This document shows positions 33,508 through 43,803 of a DNA stretch of 64,000 bases, piece after piece. Within the stretch, counting starts at the first letter, position 1. Every line of letters begins with the position of its first letter. A program made the position numbers and the translations under genes. The notes beneath the pieces are model-generated. The model had not been told where the DNA came from, did not search any database, and worked only from the letters and a program-made list of their open reading frames with translations. Location of the stretch: contig JAAALK010000284.1 of NCBI GenBank assembly GCA_019279435.1, positions 22,994,390 to 23,058,389 on the forward strand, read 5' to 3'. Source of the DNA: Zizania palustris (lineage: Eukaryota; Streptophyta; Magnoliopsida; Poales; Poaceae).

Positions 33508-35061
33508 TGTAGGACCAAAAGTAGTGACTAGAGGGGAGTGAATGGGCGCTTAAAAAAATTCTTGCTAAACTATATCCTAATCCCAATACCCAGACGAATT
33601 TAACTAGACAAATAATATTAGCAAAGCAAATTATTAGAACTAAAGTTGTTTAGCCTAAAAATGACCAGCGTCTTAATTGAAAAGATATTAAAAATAAAAC
33701 ACCTAGATAAAGCACGGAATATTTATATTTCAGTCCAGAAATAAAATACTAATCAAATGAATAAACCATGGATCATTAAAAATTAATTCAGTAATAAACC
33801 TAAAATATTGCACGTAAATCTAGAATAAAAAATATTATTGCGACTAATAATATTTTTCTGTTTATACGAACTGATTAAAGAATATTGAAATAAAAATAAA
33901 TGAGTACTAAAATATTTAGGCAGATTAAATTACCACGAAATTTCTAAACAAGTTTTCGCTAATTAATTAATAGATGATTATCTCTAAAAATGATCTACTA
34001 AAAAATAGGAGATTAGAAACTAACCTGCATGCTCACGTAGAAGTCGTCGTGAATCGCAGTTCCTTGTTCATCGTCGTGGGAAGCTGATGCGTCCTGGTCA
34101 AAAAAATTGCACCGCCGAACACCAGTGCTAGCAGGGCTAGCCGTGCTAGCTATTCATAGCCTCGTGATGCGCACCTACATGCTTGTCGTGGGGCGTGACC
34201 CATGCAGCCATTGCTGTCTCGGGTGTCTCTCCGGCTGCCCACGCCTGCAGCAGCCCTATCTTTGCGCCTTGTTGGAAGCCGCGCCAAGGGTTGCGCCCTG
34301 CCATCCGTTGCAGCAAAGCTGTTGGCTGTAAGATGTTGTGTGCAGCTGCTGCCAAGCACGCCGCGGTCCTGCTGCTCGATGGAGGCACAGCGAGATACAA
34401 AACTCTCGAAGAGAAACAAAAAAACAGAACGCTAGCGGCGGTGGAAGAAAATAGAAGATGAAAAACTAGCGTAGGACTGCAGATTAATCTCAGGGAAAAC
34501 AGCCATCTATCCCCAGGGGGATAGAGGCCTATTTATAGGCGACTCTAATACGTAAAAAGATTAATTTACCCCTAGGGTAAATTAAACTGACTCTAAAATA
34601 TATTCCGAAAATTACTAAAATATTCTTAGAAAAATCACCTGACTCAAATAAAAATATTCTAAACTTAAAAACGAAATATTAATATCCTAAAAATGAATTA
34701 ATCATAGGTTGTCAGTTTTGCGCCGAAACTGACAAAGCATCCACCGTCTTCGCACCGGGTACCCGGATTGGGCCGACCCGACCCCACAGCTTCCTCAGCC
34801 CGGCAATCGCTTGCCGCCCGTGTACCTAAGTCAAACCCGGTCAACAGACCAGTGGATCATCTGCCGCTCCTAGCCATGTACCCGGATTGGGCCAGCCCGA
34901 CCCCGCGGCTCCTCTACCTGGCCATCGCTCACTGCCCGTATACCTGAGTCACATGCGCCTCAGACTCGGTAGGTCTTCATATCTCCCTTCCTTTGACTTC
35001 CGTTGACAATCACTCATCACATCTGGAATATCGAAACCATATTCTTCAACATGGTTTCTCA
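33508..35061 (-). mobile_element. C2 5' LTR (1554 bp)
   Basis: Minus-strand TGAGAAACCATG at 35061 to TCCTACA at 33508, followed by the primer site. TATA on minus at about 34529-34537. The GC-rich cassette (about 34030-34460) matches the C2 3' LTR, with scattered mainly C/T and G/A differences. Confidence 0.95.
34529..34537 (-). promoter_or_regulatory. TATA box of the C2 5' LTR
   Basis: TATAAATAG on the minus strand, at the position equivalent to 28804-28813. Confidence 0.6.
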
Positions 35062-35904
35062 CTTTTTAGGGCTCCAGATCAAGCAGACCAAGGACGGCAT
35101 ATTCATCCACCAGGGTAAGTATAGACGGGACATGCTAAGGAAATTTGACTTTGGTGGAGAGCTAAAGCCACAGATGACCCCAATGGGTACATCTAGAGGT
35201 CTGGACAGGAAGAGAACGGCGTCAAGGTAAACGAGAGAGAATATCGAGGGATGATCGGTTCGCTATTATATTTGACTACGATGAGACCGGACATTCAGTT
35301 TGCCATGGGTGTGTGCGCGCGTTTTCAGTCTTCGCCACGCGCATCTCACCGGCAGGATGTGAAGCGTATTTTCAGGTATCTTACTTATGCTCCTGATTTA
35401 GGTATTTATTATTCTGAATCATCGTCTCTTGATCTAGCTAGTTTTTTGGACGCTGATTTTGGTGGGTGCCGGCTGGATCGCAAGTCGACTTCTGGTACTT
35501 GCCAGCTTCTTGGTTCTTAACTTGTTTCATGGTCTTCTAGAAAACAATCTGGAGTTGCGCTTTCTACTACTGAGGCTGAGTATGTAGGTGCTGCTAGCTG
35601 TTGTTCTCAGTTGGTTTGGATGATTTCTACTTTGAGGGATTTTGGGTTGTTCTTCCCTTCGTGAGTTCCTTTGTTTTGTGATAGCACCAGTGCAATTAGT
35701 GTAGGGAAAAACCTATGTCTTCATTCAAAAACCAAACATATTGATGTGCGCTTTCACTTTCTGGGGGATCAATATGAAAAAGGAGTAATAGATCTTATTC
35801 ATGTTGATACCCATCAGCAGTTGGCTGATACTCTTACTAAACCCCTAGATCAGTCTACTTTTGAGCATTTGCGAGGGGATTTGGGAGTTGTGTATCCTTT
35901 TTAG
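35062..35904 (+). pseudogene. C1 reverse transcriptase/RNase H, right part
   Basis: Resumes after C2 with FLGLQIKQTKDGIFIHQGKY, MTPMGTSRGLD, SLLYLTTMRPDIQFAMGVCA and RNase H (DADFGGCRLDRKSTSGTCQL, CDSTSAISVGKNLCLHSKTK, HVDTHQQLADTLTKPLDQST). It ends GDLGVVYPF at 35904. A frame break near 35215 and a TAA at 35518-35520 interrupt it. Confidence 0.9.
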
Positions 35905-37252
35905 ATACTTTGAGTCAGTTTTTCTTTTCTTCTTTATTTTTGTGTGCGTTCATATTATGCATAATCATCAATCACATTTTGAGCTTGCTTATGTTATATG
36001 ATTAATCTGCTTTACTTTCTCTAGCTGGTATCTGTTTTTGATTACTTGTCCATGATCATGTTCTGTTTCAGTTCACATGATATATCTAATATTTGTCATA
36101 TGCGTGGCTTTTATGCTTTAAAATTGAAAAATGATCACCATTGCTTCTGGTAACTAGCATGTGTAGGCTGAATGCTTTCGCTATCTTTTACATGCCTTCT
36201 AGCTAGATCCTTACTTAGATGCAGATATGCAACTTGGACATTTATATGCTTTAAATGTGAAAAATGTGTTATAAAATAATAAAAATTCTGAAAAATGAAA
36301 AATTTATGCATTTTTATGATTATCAGAAAAGATCTAGGTGGGTTTGCTTTGTCGCATTGCATTGTTCTGGACTGCTTACCATAGCACTTTGGTATGAACT
36401 AGGACGGTGTAATGTATGCCAAGACCAATATCTTAAGCTTCTAATAGTCTAGTTCTGGCCTAGGCTTGACTTGGTCGGTTAGCATAAGGTTTGACATGCA
36501 AATAACCCCTGGCAGAAATGAAAAAATAAAAAGGAAAAAGAAAAAGTCTGAAAATTGAAAAAGATGACAAGTTTGCTGAAGCACTTTGTTTTGGACAATG
36601 CTTATCTTGGTAGATATCAGTTAGCTTTTGCATCTCATGCTTTACTCTACTTGTCAACTAGAAAATGTGGTGATGCTTTTGTTTACAAAAATTCGAAAAA
36701 TGTGTGCTAATGACTCTCTTTCGATATCATATGTTGCACTGATCATGTCATGTATCTTAGACAGTATATCTTTTGCTATACCTGTTAGATGTTGTAATTG
36801 CAGTTAATCATATCTAAGAAGCATGCTTTTCACACTCCACCTGCACCCCATTTGCATTCATGGCATATTTTGAGGGGGAGATGCATTTCAGGGGGAGTTT
36901 GTGTCTATGTCTCTTTAGAGTGCATTTAGTCTCACTTCATGAGTTCAATTGTCAACAAGGGGGAGAAATTTTGGAGTTTAGAGAACATTTTTTTAGCTTT
37001 CTCTAGGATTTATTTCAGGGGGAGTTCCCTGTTGGTAATTCTGAGATTGCACTTGTCTTTGAGTCTTTATTTTTTGGTTAACCATAATGACCAACCATAA
37101 TGACCATTTTTCTTGCTTCTGTTTGGCTTTTGTTCATTAGGGTTAAACTTTTATTTTCTTTCTTCTATTTTCTTTTGTCTTTGTTTTCCTGTTTCCACAT
37201 GTTTTGCAGGTTCTGAAGATGAGCTGAAGAGGATGTTGACAATGCACTCATC
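35905..37252 (+). other. C1 non-coding 3' spacer
   Basis: Homologous to 7271-8640. AT-rich, no conserved frame, ends in the polypurine tract. Confidence 0.75.
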
Positions 37253-37263
37253 AAGGGGGAGAT
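37253..37263 (+). other. C1 polypurine tract
   Basis: AAGGGGGAGAT immediately before the 3' LTR. Confidence 0.85.
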
Positions 37264-38838
37264 TGAGAAACCATGTTGAAGAATATGGTTTTGATACTCC
37301 AGATGTGATGAGTGATTGTCAACGGAAGTCAAAGGAAGAGAAATAAAGACCTGCCGAGTCTGAGGCGCATGTGACTCAGGTACACGGGCAGCGAGTGACA
37401 GCCGGGCAGAGGAGCCGTGGAGTCGGGCTAGCCCAATCCGGGTACATGGCTAGGAGCGGTAGTGGATCCACTGGTCTATTGACTGGGTTTGACTCAGGTA
37501 CACAGGCGGCGAGCGATTGCCGGGCTGAGGAAGCTGCGGGGTCGGGTCGGCCCAATCCGGGTACCCGGTGCGAAGACGGTGGACGCTTTGTCAGTTTCAG
37601 CGCAAAACTGACAACCTATTATTATTTTGTTTTTAGGATATTAAAATTTATATTTAAGTCCAGAATATTTTTATTTGAGTCAGGTGATTTTTCTAAGAAT
37701 ATTTTAGTAATTTTCGGAATTTATTTTAGAGTCAGTGTTAATTTACCCTAGGGGTAAATTAGTCTTTTCATGTATTAGGATTCGCCTATAAATAGGCCCC
37801 TATCCCCCTGGGGATAGATGACTGTTTTTCAATAATCAATCTACAGTCCACCGATTAGTTTTTGATCTACAATTTTTTCTCTCGAGTTCGATATGCATCA
37901 TCGTGGTAAATTTTATTGAGCATCTTTCCTCTCCTGCCGACGCGAGCAGCAGGGCAGCGCCAAGCGCGCCTGGCGGCGGGACAGGAGCGGCGCGCCTGGC
38001 AGCACAGGGAATCGTTGCTGGTTTTCCTCCCACGGCAGGACGCTCCACGTCTACATCGTTTTGCCCGGGGCCCGCTAGGCGCAGGATTCTATTGAACGGA
38101 GTGCAGCTAGGCTGCAGAAGGCTACCCGGGATTTGATTTCTCACAGCATTTATTTTGCCACGGCGGTGCGGCAGAACACAGCAGCTGGGCGGGACCCATC
38201 GGCGCATGCAGCATCATCACACCGACGCGGTCATTCAGTGCAGAAGCCAGGCGTGTTCTCCACGGTAGTTTGGCGCGAATCGACGCAGGCGGGTCTGCCA
38301 GAGAACTCGGACGTAGCCACGACGAGGTTCATTTTTCTTCTTCACGGCGCAAAGGAGAAGTAGATGAATCAGGTAAGTTTTCAATCTCCTATTTTTGAGT
38401 TAGATTAAATCTAGTTAGTCGCAGTAATCTGTTTAATCTGCTCGTATAAAAATAAACCGAAAAAATTTATTAGTCGCAGTAATATTTTTATTCTAGTTTT
38501 TACGTGCAATATTTTCGATTTATTACTGAATTAATTTTTATTGATCCATGTTTTATTCATTTGATTAGTATTTTAGTTCTAGACTGAAATATAAGTATTT
38601 CGTGATTTATCTAGGAGTTTTATTTACTGCAGTATTTTTATTTAGTATATATTTAATATCTTTTCAATTAATACATTTGGGTATTTTAGGCTAAACCGTT
38701 TTAATTTCAGTAATTCACTTTGCTAATATTAGTTGTCTCGTTAAGCTTGTTTGGGGGTTGGGATTAGATAATAGTTTAGCAAGAATTTTTTAGGCGCCCA
38801 TTCACCCCCCCCCTCTGGTCGCTACTTTCGGTCCTACA
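37264..38838 (+). mobile_element. C1 3' LTR (1575 bp)
   Basis: TGAGAAACCATG…CGGTCCTACA, TATA at 37787-37795, GC-rich cassette about 37915-38360, CAG|GTAAGT near 38371. It keeps the ATTTTTTAG|GCGCCC segment (about 38785) that the 5' LTR has lost, but has its own deletions in the cassette and after it. Confidence 0.95.
37787..37795 (+). promoter_or_regulatory. TATA box of the C1 3' LTR
   Basis: TATAAATAG downstream of the TTTACCCTAGGGGTAAAT palindrome at about 37741. Confidence 0.6.
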
Positions 38839-41693
38839 TGGTGCCCACGACGGCTGCGGCTTAGTGTTGAGCGCTTAAACTTTGCTCCTGGAGTTTTTGG
38901 CTGAATGGGAATTGTCTGAATCGGCCTCGGCAGTTTTGCGCTTAGAGGGATTTCGTCCTTGCTTCCTATCGATTGGACCAGCCTTACTGGCCAATCTAAC
39001 CGAGCTTTGTTGGTCGAACCGGCCATGGCGGGCTGGTCTGATCGACTGGTGTCGGTCTCCTGTGAAGGGTCGGTCAAACTAGCCATCTCCTTGGGTGGCT
39101 TCGGCGGTTTGACTTCACCTTGCTCCTCGGAGGTCCCCTTAGGGATTGGGACGTCCTAGGACCCCACCTTGACGATGATATCTTCAGAGTGTGCCTCCGG
39201 ACGTCCTCGTGGTGTGACAGATAGCTTGGAGAAGACGTCACCGCTTGGAGCGCCCATCTAACCCTTCATGTTATAAAATCCGGGTGGCACAAATGGAGCA
39301 ATATAATATGGCGCGGGATACCCGGGAGGTGGAAAGTAGCAAGGCGGCCACTGTGTCATTGGCAGATGGTATGGTGGTGGAGGGAAAGGGGGCTCCAATG
39401 GCGTTGTCCATCGTGGGACGAACCCACTCCTCCTCCGAGGGCCTGGCCTTGTTGGGGGTCCTGGCCAAGCAATCGCCTTCTTGGCCCTCTTCTGATGCTT
39501 CTGGAGCAGCATGTCATATGTAACCTTCGGCTTCTTGCGATTCGCAGCCAAAGATGATGCATTGGTGTTCACCTTCCACACTCCTACCTTAGGGTTCTTC
39601 GGTACGAGCGTGTGTGGGTGCGGTTCCCTAATCATGACCTCCTTCCCTTCAGTGGACTCGACCTGCTCGGGCCGAATCAGCACCTTCTTCTCGTTGAGAT
39701 CAATAGTGTTCACGAGGAAAGGGTCCTAGTCGAGCTTCATCTTGGGACTCGTATCCAATTTCAATCGTCCCTCTTCTATGGCCAATTGAACCTGTCAACG
39801 AAAAACATTGTAATCGTTAGTAGAATGGGAATGAGAATCATGTCACTTACAATAAGCATGTTTCTTCAATTCATCGACCGTCAAAATGATGTGGCCCTTC
39901 GGTAACCTGATGAGTTTGTTCTTCAACAAAAAATTTAATATCTTATCGCACTTGGTCACATGAAAAGAATACTTCACCTCGTTGGGCCGACTCTTAGTCG
40001 GAGACGGTCGTAGCTCAGTGCAAGTGATGGGCTTGGCTTTGCTAGACCAAGTCCACTCTACTATGTACATATCGGTCGAGTCATTCTCGCTCTCCGATGA
40101 TTCCTCATCGAAGTGCTCCATGACGTGCACATCGGTCTTGGGTTTGTTAAATGTTTTGGTGAATCTTATACGTTTAGCTCGGCTTTCCTGAACCAGAGCC
40201 TTCTGTAGCACTTGACTAACATCAAAGAAATTCAAGCCATCTAGTTTCTCTTTAAGTTCGGAGTGAATACCGTTAAAAGCTAGATCGTCCAAGTCTCTAT
40301 CGGAGATGTTCAAAGTAAAACGTCGATTTCTAGTGTCCCTAAAATGCTTAACATACTCGGAGACACTCTCGTTAGTCTTCTATCTAACCGATGTCAAGTG
40401 TGACAGTCTAAGCTCGGGTTCCCCAGTATAGAAATAGTCATAGAACTTTTGCTCCAACTAGGCCCAAGTTTGGACAAAGTTTGGCGGTAACGCTGAAAAC
40501 CAAGTGAAAGCGGTGCCGGAAAGCGATAAAGAAAACAACCTAAGTTTCAAAGCATCCGACCCACTAGCTTCATCACACTGTGCTAAGAACTGACCTACGT
40601 GCTCTAGGGTGGTTTTGCTACCTTCACCGTCAAATTTTGTAAACTCGGGCACTCTAAAGCCTCGTGGGTATAGGATGGTGTCGAAGTAATCGGGGTATGG
40701 CTTTTGATAAACCCTACCCCATCCTTTGGGCATCCATCCCGCAACCTATCTAAATAGCGCGTGAATCCACTCGTCAAGGTCATATAAGCCTCCTGCTTGC
40801 GCGCATCTCTCGTGTGGGGGTGCGACACACGGTGGTATATCATGGTGTCGGCCATGCGGCTCCTCCTCTTGCGGTGGCTCGCGATACAGGATGTGATCGG
40901 GCCTATGCGGGTGTGCAGGAGCAGGAGGTGCGGACAGCGTGGGTTACGGCAGCAGCGCATAATATGCGGTAGGAGCAGTCTGATCGACCATAGGTCCGGT
41001 CTGACCGAGGGCATAATGGCTGGTCGGACCATCGTGATGGCCAGTCGGACCGACGGTTGTTGCCTGAGTAATCCGGCACATGTCGGTCTGACTGGCCCAA
41101 GGGTCGGTCTGATCGACAGGGTCATGCAGGACCTCAGTCATGGATGGTGTGGCCGAGGACGCGACAACCTTTCCGGTACTCCCATCGGTTCTACTGTATA
41201 CGCGGTGAACAGGGGGTATACTAGCTATTGGAGTGGGGGAAATGGCCTCGAAAAAGTCGAATCTCCTAAACATTGCCTCCATCTTCATGTCCAATTTTGT
41301 GTCCAACTTTGATTCAACCATGGCTTCTACGTGGTTTACAAAGGTAGCACTAATGGCCTGGTCAACAGTGTGGGCTATCTTTTGCTCGAGGTCCAAGGAG
41401 GACATTCGAGGAGACGATGGTGTTACCTTAGCCCCGAAGAGGTCGGGGACGCCGTCGTCACGCTTAACGAAGCCCCCTCGGGCCTTGGTGAAGCGGCCAA
41501 GAAAAAGGGTGTGTAGCTCCCTTGTCCTGGCCTCGAGCTCTGCCCTATCCTTCTCGGAGAGGTCCTCAACGGTGGGTACGATGATTTTGCTATCATCAAT
41601 CTTTGAGCTCCCCGTCGGATCCATCGGCGTTGAGGGTCCCGTTGATGTAGATGTAGTAGGTGTACCCGTCACCGATGTAGATGTGCTTGGCAT
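38839..41693 (-). pseudogene. G2 gag remnant
   Basis: Starts at ATG 41693 (MPSTSTSVTGTPTTSTSTG), 6 bp after the primer site. The N-terminal acidic/helical segment is DLSEKDRAELEARTRELHTL. Then comes a stretch dense in GGTCNGACC motifs (about 41110-40970), where translation gives GPTGHHDGPTSHYALG-like repeats. The Retrotrans_gag core is FTKFDGEGSKTTLEHVGQFL (about 40640), with DGLNFFDVSQVLQKALVQES and a damaged Cys/His motif near 39850. The Pro-rich tail is WPPCYFPPPGYPAPYYIAPF (about 39320). Stops near 40944, 40455-40314, 39843 and 39258 break it. C1 interrupts it at 38838. Confidence 0.9.
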
Positions 41694-41698
41694 GTTTG

Positions 41699-41716
41699 TC
41701 CCCAGTGGAGTCATCA
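41699..41716 (-). other. G2 primer-binding site
   Basis: Minus-strand TGATGACTCCACTGGGGA, seven bases inside the 5' LTR. It corresponds to TGGCGACTCCGCTGGGGA of G1a with two changes, both C/T or G/A transitions. Confidence 0.7.
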
Positions 41717-41723
41717 AAAAGTG

Positions 41724-42999
41724 TGTTGATACAAAAACGTGCCCCTGCACTTGGGTCAGTTCGATGATCCAAAAACATCGCGAGACGTTGACGTCGCGTT
41801 CGACAATCTTTAAACCATGGTAAGAGAATAACAGAGTTGCCAGGCAATAAACTAATAATAATTCTAAAATTACTCAATTAACCGAAATGTTGGAAAAATA
41901 ACTAAAAAAGATAAATAACCTAACTAAACCCAACCGGCTAGAACAGGGCCGGTTGGACCGAAGCCTGATAGGTGGTCAGACTGGCCAGTGGAGTTCGGTC
42001 AGACTGAAGGCACACGGCCGGTCTGACCGGCGGTGCGAAGCCTTCGCCGAAGGGGGCTTCGGCGCGCTGGTGCTAAGGGGTATTTTCACCCTTCGGCCGG
42101 TCGGACCGAGGCTACACCTCAGGTCAGACCGTGGATGGCTGAAGGGGTCGGGATTTACCTCGGCGCGAAGTGATCTCTGGTGCAAAGCAGTCTCCAGCGC
42201 GAAGGGATTTCTGGAGTCCTCTGTGAAGCCCGGTCGAACCAGCCTCGTGCCGCTGGTCGGACCGCAGCGTGCTGGTGCATCAGATGATGGCATAGCACGT
42301 GCCGGTCGGACCGACTATTCCTAGAAGGTGGCCTCCGGGCTCCGGCGACCATCTTCCTGTGAATGGATCTCAACCAAACTCCTCAGAGAGGATGAAAGTG
42401 ATGAAGTACTGCAAAAAATACTAAGAGATCAAAGTAATTCGGCCAGGGGACCGAATTACCAATAGAAAGTGATAAAACCGGTAGAAATTCATTACGTGGA
42501 TGAAACGGACGATTCACGAGCGAACCGACAAGGACTTACCATGATTACGGCGCGGCGGACGGATGGTTTACAACGCAAACCAGCAAAGATGTACGTGCTA
42601 GGCTAAAACTAGGGCAAAGAAAGTAAATGTGATTCAAGGTATCTAATAGATTGGATCTATTAGGGTTTTGGGGGGCTCCTTGAATCGGCCTTGCCTCTAT
42701 TTATAGAGGTGGGTCATGAGTTCCTGGGGTCTAATCTGAGTTAGACACGGGTTCCAAGTCGTCCAAAATTAATTAGGGATAAAATACCCCAAAATCAGTC
42801 TTTTGGAGTCGGACTCGGGTTGGGCCAGTCTAACCGAGCCCATATGGCCGGTCAGACCGGGCCTACATGGCCGGTCAGACCGGGCCTACATGGCCAGTTG
42901 GACCGGCCTGTGCCGGGTCTCGGCATATTTTCGGCAAAACTACCAAAAAGTGATATTTTGATAATCTTGACCATTAATGCCATTTTTTTACTATCAATA
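41724..42999 (-). mobile_element. G2 5' LTR (1276 bp)
   Basis: Minus strand from TATTGATAG at 42999 (first base pair region mutated from TGTTGATAG) to TATCAACA at 41724. A TATA box on minus is at 42698-42705. Tandem ~24-bp units (GGCCTACATGGCCGGTCAGA, then CCG) lie at about 42840-42905. High similarity to 15212-16511. Confidence 0.95.
42698..42705 (-). promoter_or_regulatory. TATA box of the G2 5' LTR
   Basis: TATAAATA on the minus strand. Confidence 0.55.
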
Positions 43000-43386
43000 G
43001 TTTCCACTAAGGGTTCGGCGTGACAAAGAATTCCGAAGCATCTTCACCCGAAGGGGCACTGCCAGCAAGGATGGAACAATTACTTTCTTACTATTGGCTT
43101 GGTCTTTTACCCTTTTAACCCCATGAAGAATACTAAATAGTATCCACTAGGTCGTTTGTAATTAAAGGGTAAAGAGGTATTTTCCCAATGTATCTTATCT
43201 ATAAATACTCGTCTTCGTTATGTAAGGGGATCGAATATTCAAGTATTCAATACACACTTTGAACTGTCTTAAGCTATTATCATATTCGGAGGCTTGGAAC
43301 TGTCCTTAGCAAACACTTCGCAAACACTTCGTTTGTTAACTCTTCGAACTTATTAAAACCTGTTAGCGTAATCCTTTATGCCAACA

Positions 43387-43702
43387 AGTACTATTAAGAT
43401 AATAAATCGAGCAAAGTGAATGCCTGAGTCGCAACTCATAAGCCCAGTAAGTAAAATAGGTTTATTTTTTACTTCAAGTGAAAAGTGGCTCTAAATCCTT
43501 GTCTCTGCAAACGATTAAAATAGAATATTTTTCCTGCAGTCTTGTGACCTATTATTGCTAAATATTAATCTCTTGAGTTATTTAGCTATTGGCCAGTAAT
43601 TAATGATCAATGTTATCTGCATTGAGATGCAGAGTTTCAGTATGAAGCTACCGTGGGAATATCTAAAGTGTAAGCCATTTTTTACTTGCTTAGGTCTTGT
43701 TT
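43387..43702. other. Host DNA between LTR S and the LINE
   Basis: Low-copy-looking DNA without a recognised gene. It ends with GCTTAGGTCTTGTTT (43688-43702), the left target duplication of the LINE. A segment near 43636-43672 with acceptor-like and donor-like edges might be an exon but has no support. Confidence 0.4.
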
Positions 43703-43720
43703 TTTTTTGAGGCAAATCAG

Positions 43721-43737
43721 TAGGAGAGGCTCCTACC
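43721..43737 (-). other. LINE 3'-UTR hairpin
   Basis: Perfect 7-bp arms GTAGGAG and CTCCTAC around AGG, about 12 bases from the poly-A tail. A degenerate version (AATAGAAAGGCTCCTACTA) lies at the same place in the second LINE copy (about 59980). Confidence 0.65.
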
Positions 43738-43803
43738 TAGATTTGATTAAATAAATAAAAAGGGGTACAACAGAGAACAGGGGCGAAGAAGCCCGGGGGG
43801 AGA

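Larger units (their letters stand above)
27785..35061 (-). mobile_element. Copia element C2, gag-only deletion derivative inside C1
   Basis: Minus-strand element with LTRs at 35061-33508 (5') and 29336-27785 (3'), a primer-binding site, gag, then directly the RNase H terminus, 3' spacer and polypurine tract. Protease, integrase, RT and most of RNase H are absent. Target duplication CTTTT at 27780-27784 and 35062-35066, in C1 RT. Confidence 0.95.
21145..38838 (+). mobile_element. Copia element C1 (SIRE/Maximus type), split by C2
   Basis: 5' LTR 21145-22748, tRNA-Met-type primer site, gag, protease, integrase, RT (split by C2 at 27784/35062), RNase H, 3' spacer, polypurine tract, 3' LTR 37264-38838. 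The target duplication is TGGTG at 21140-21144, immediately repeated at 38839-38843, and it lies in the Gypsy G2 polyprotein. Without C2 it would be about 10.4 kb. The two zinc knuckles in gag, long LTRs and long 3' spacer fit the SIRE/Maximus lineage. Confidence 0.95.
15212..42999 (-). mobile_element. Full-length Ty3/Gypsy element G2 (Tat type), split by Copia element C1
   Basis: Both LTRs are in the minus orientation (5' LTR 42999-41724, 3' LTR 16511-15212). The order is primer-binding site, gag, [C1 insertion], protease, RT, RNase H, integrase and polypurine tract. Flanks GTGTC (15207-15211) and GTTTC (43000-43004) match at 4 of 5 positions, a likely target duplication with one change. Without C1 it would be about 10.1 kb. 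It belongs to the same broad family as G1a/G1b (shared LTR ends, primer site and gag layout) but to a distinct subfamily rich in GGTC(A/G)GACC motifs. Confidence 0.95.
15060..43386 (+). mobile_element. LTR S (about 539 bp), split by Gypsy element G2
   Basis: The left part, 15060-15211, starts TGTTGGGGGAAAATACT. The right part, 43000-43386, ends ATGCCAACA. Joined across G2 they form one LTR with TG…CA ends and a TATA-like TATAAATACTC near 43200. The flanks are AGTAT (15055-15059) and AGTAC (43387-43391), matching at 4 of 5 positions, which fits a decayed target duplication. No internal region is present, so it is a solo LTR from recombination, of a family not otherwise seen in the window. Orientation is inferred from the TATA box. 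Confidence 0.75.

Noticed and set aside
21145..38838. An endogenous pararetrovirus as the source of the RT sequences
   Set aside because: Clear LTRs, primer sites, polypurine tracts and 5-bp target duplications identify LTR retrotransposons. No movement-protein or coat-protein motifs were seen.
40797..41823. Plus-strand frames opposite G2 gag (171 and 196 codons)
   Set aside because: Shadows of the gag coding strand, which carries the Retrotrans_gag core and follows the primer site.
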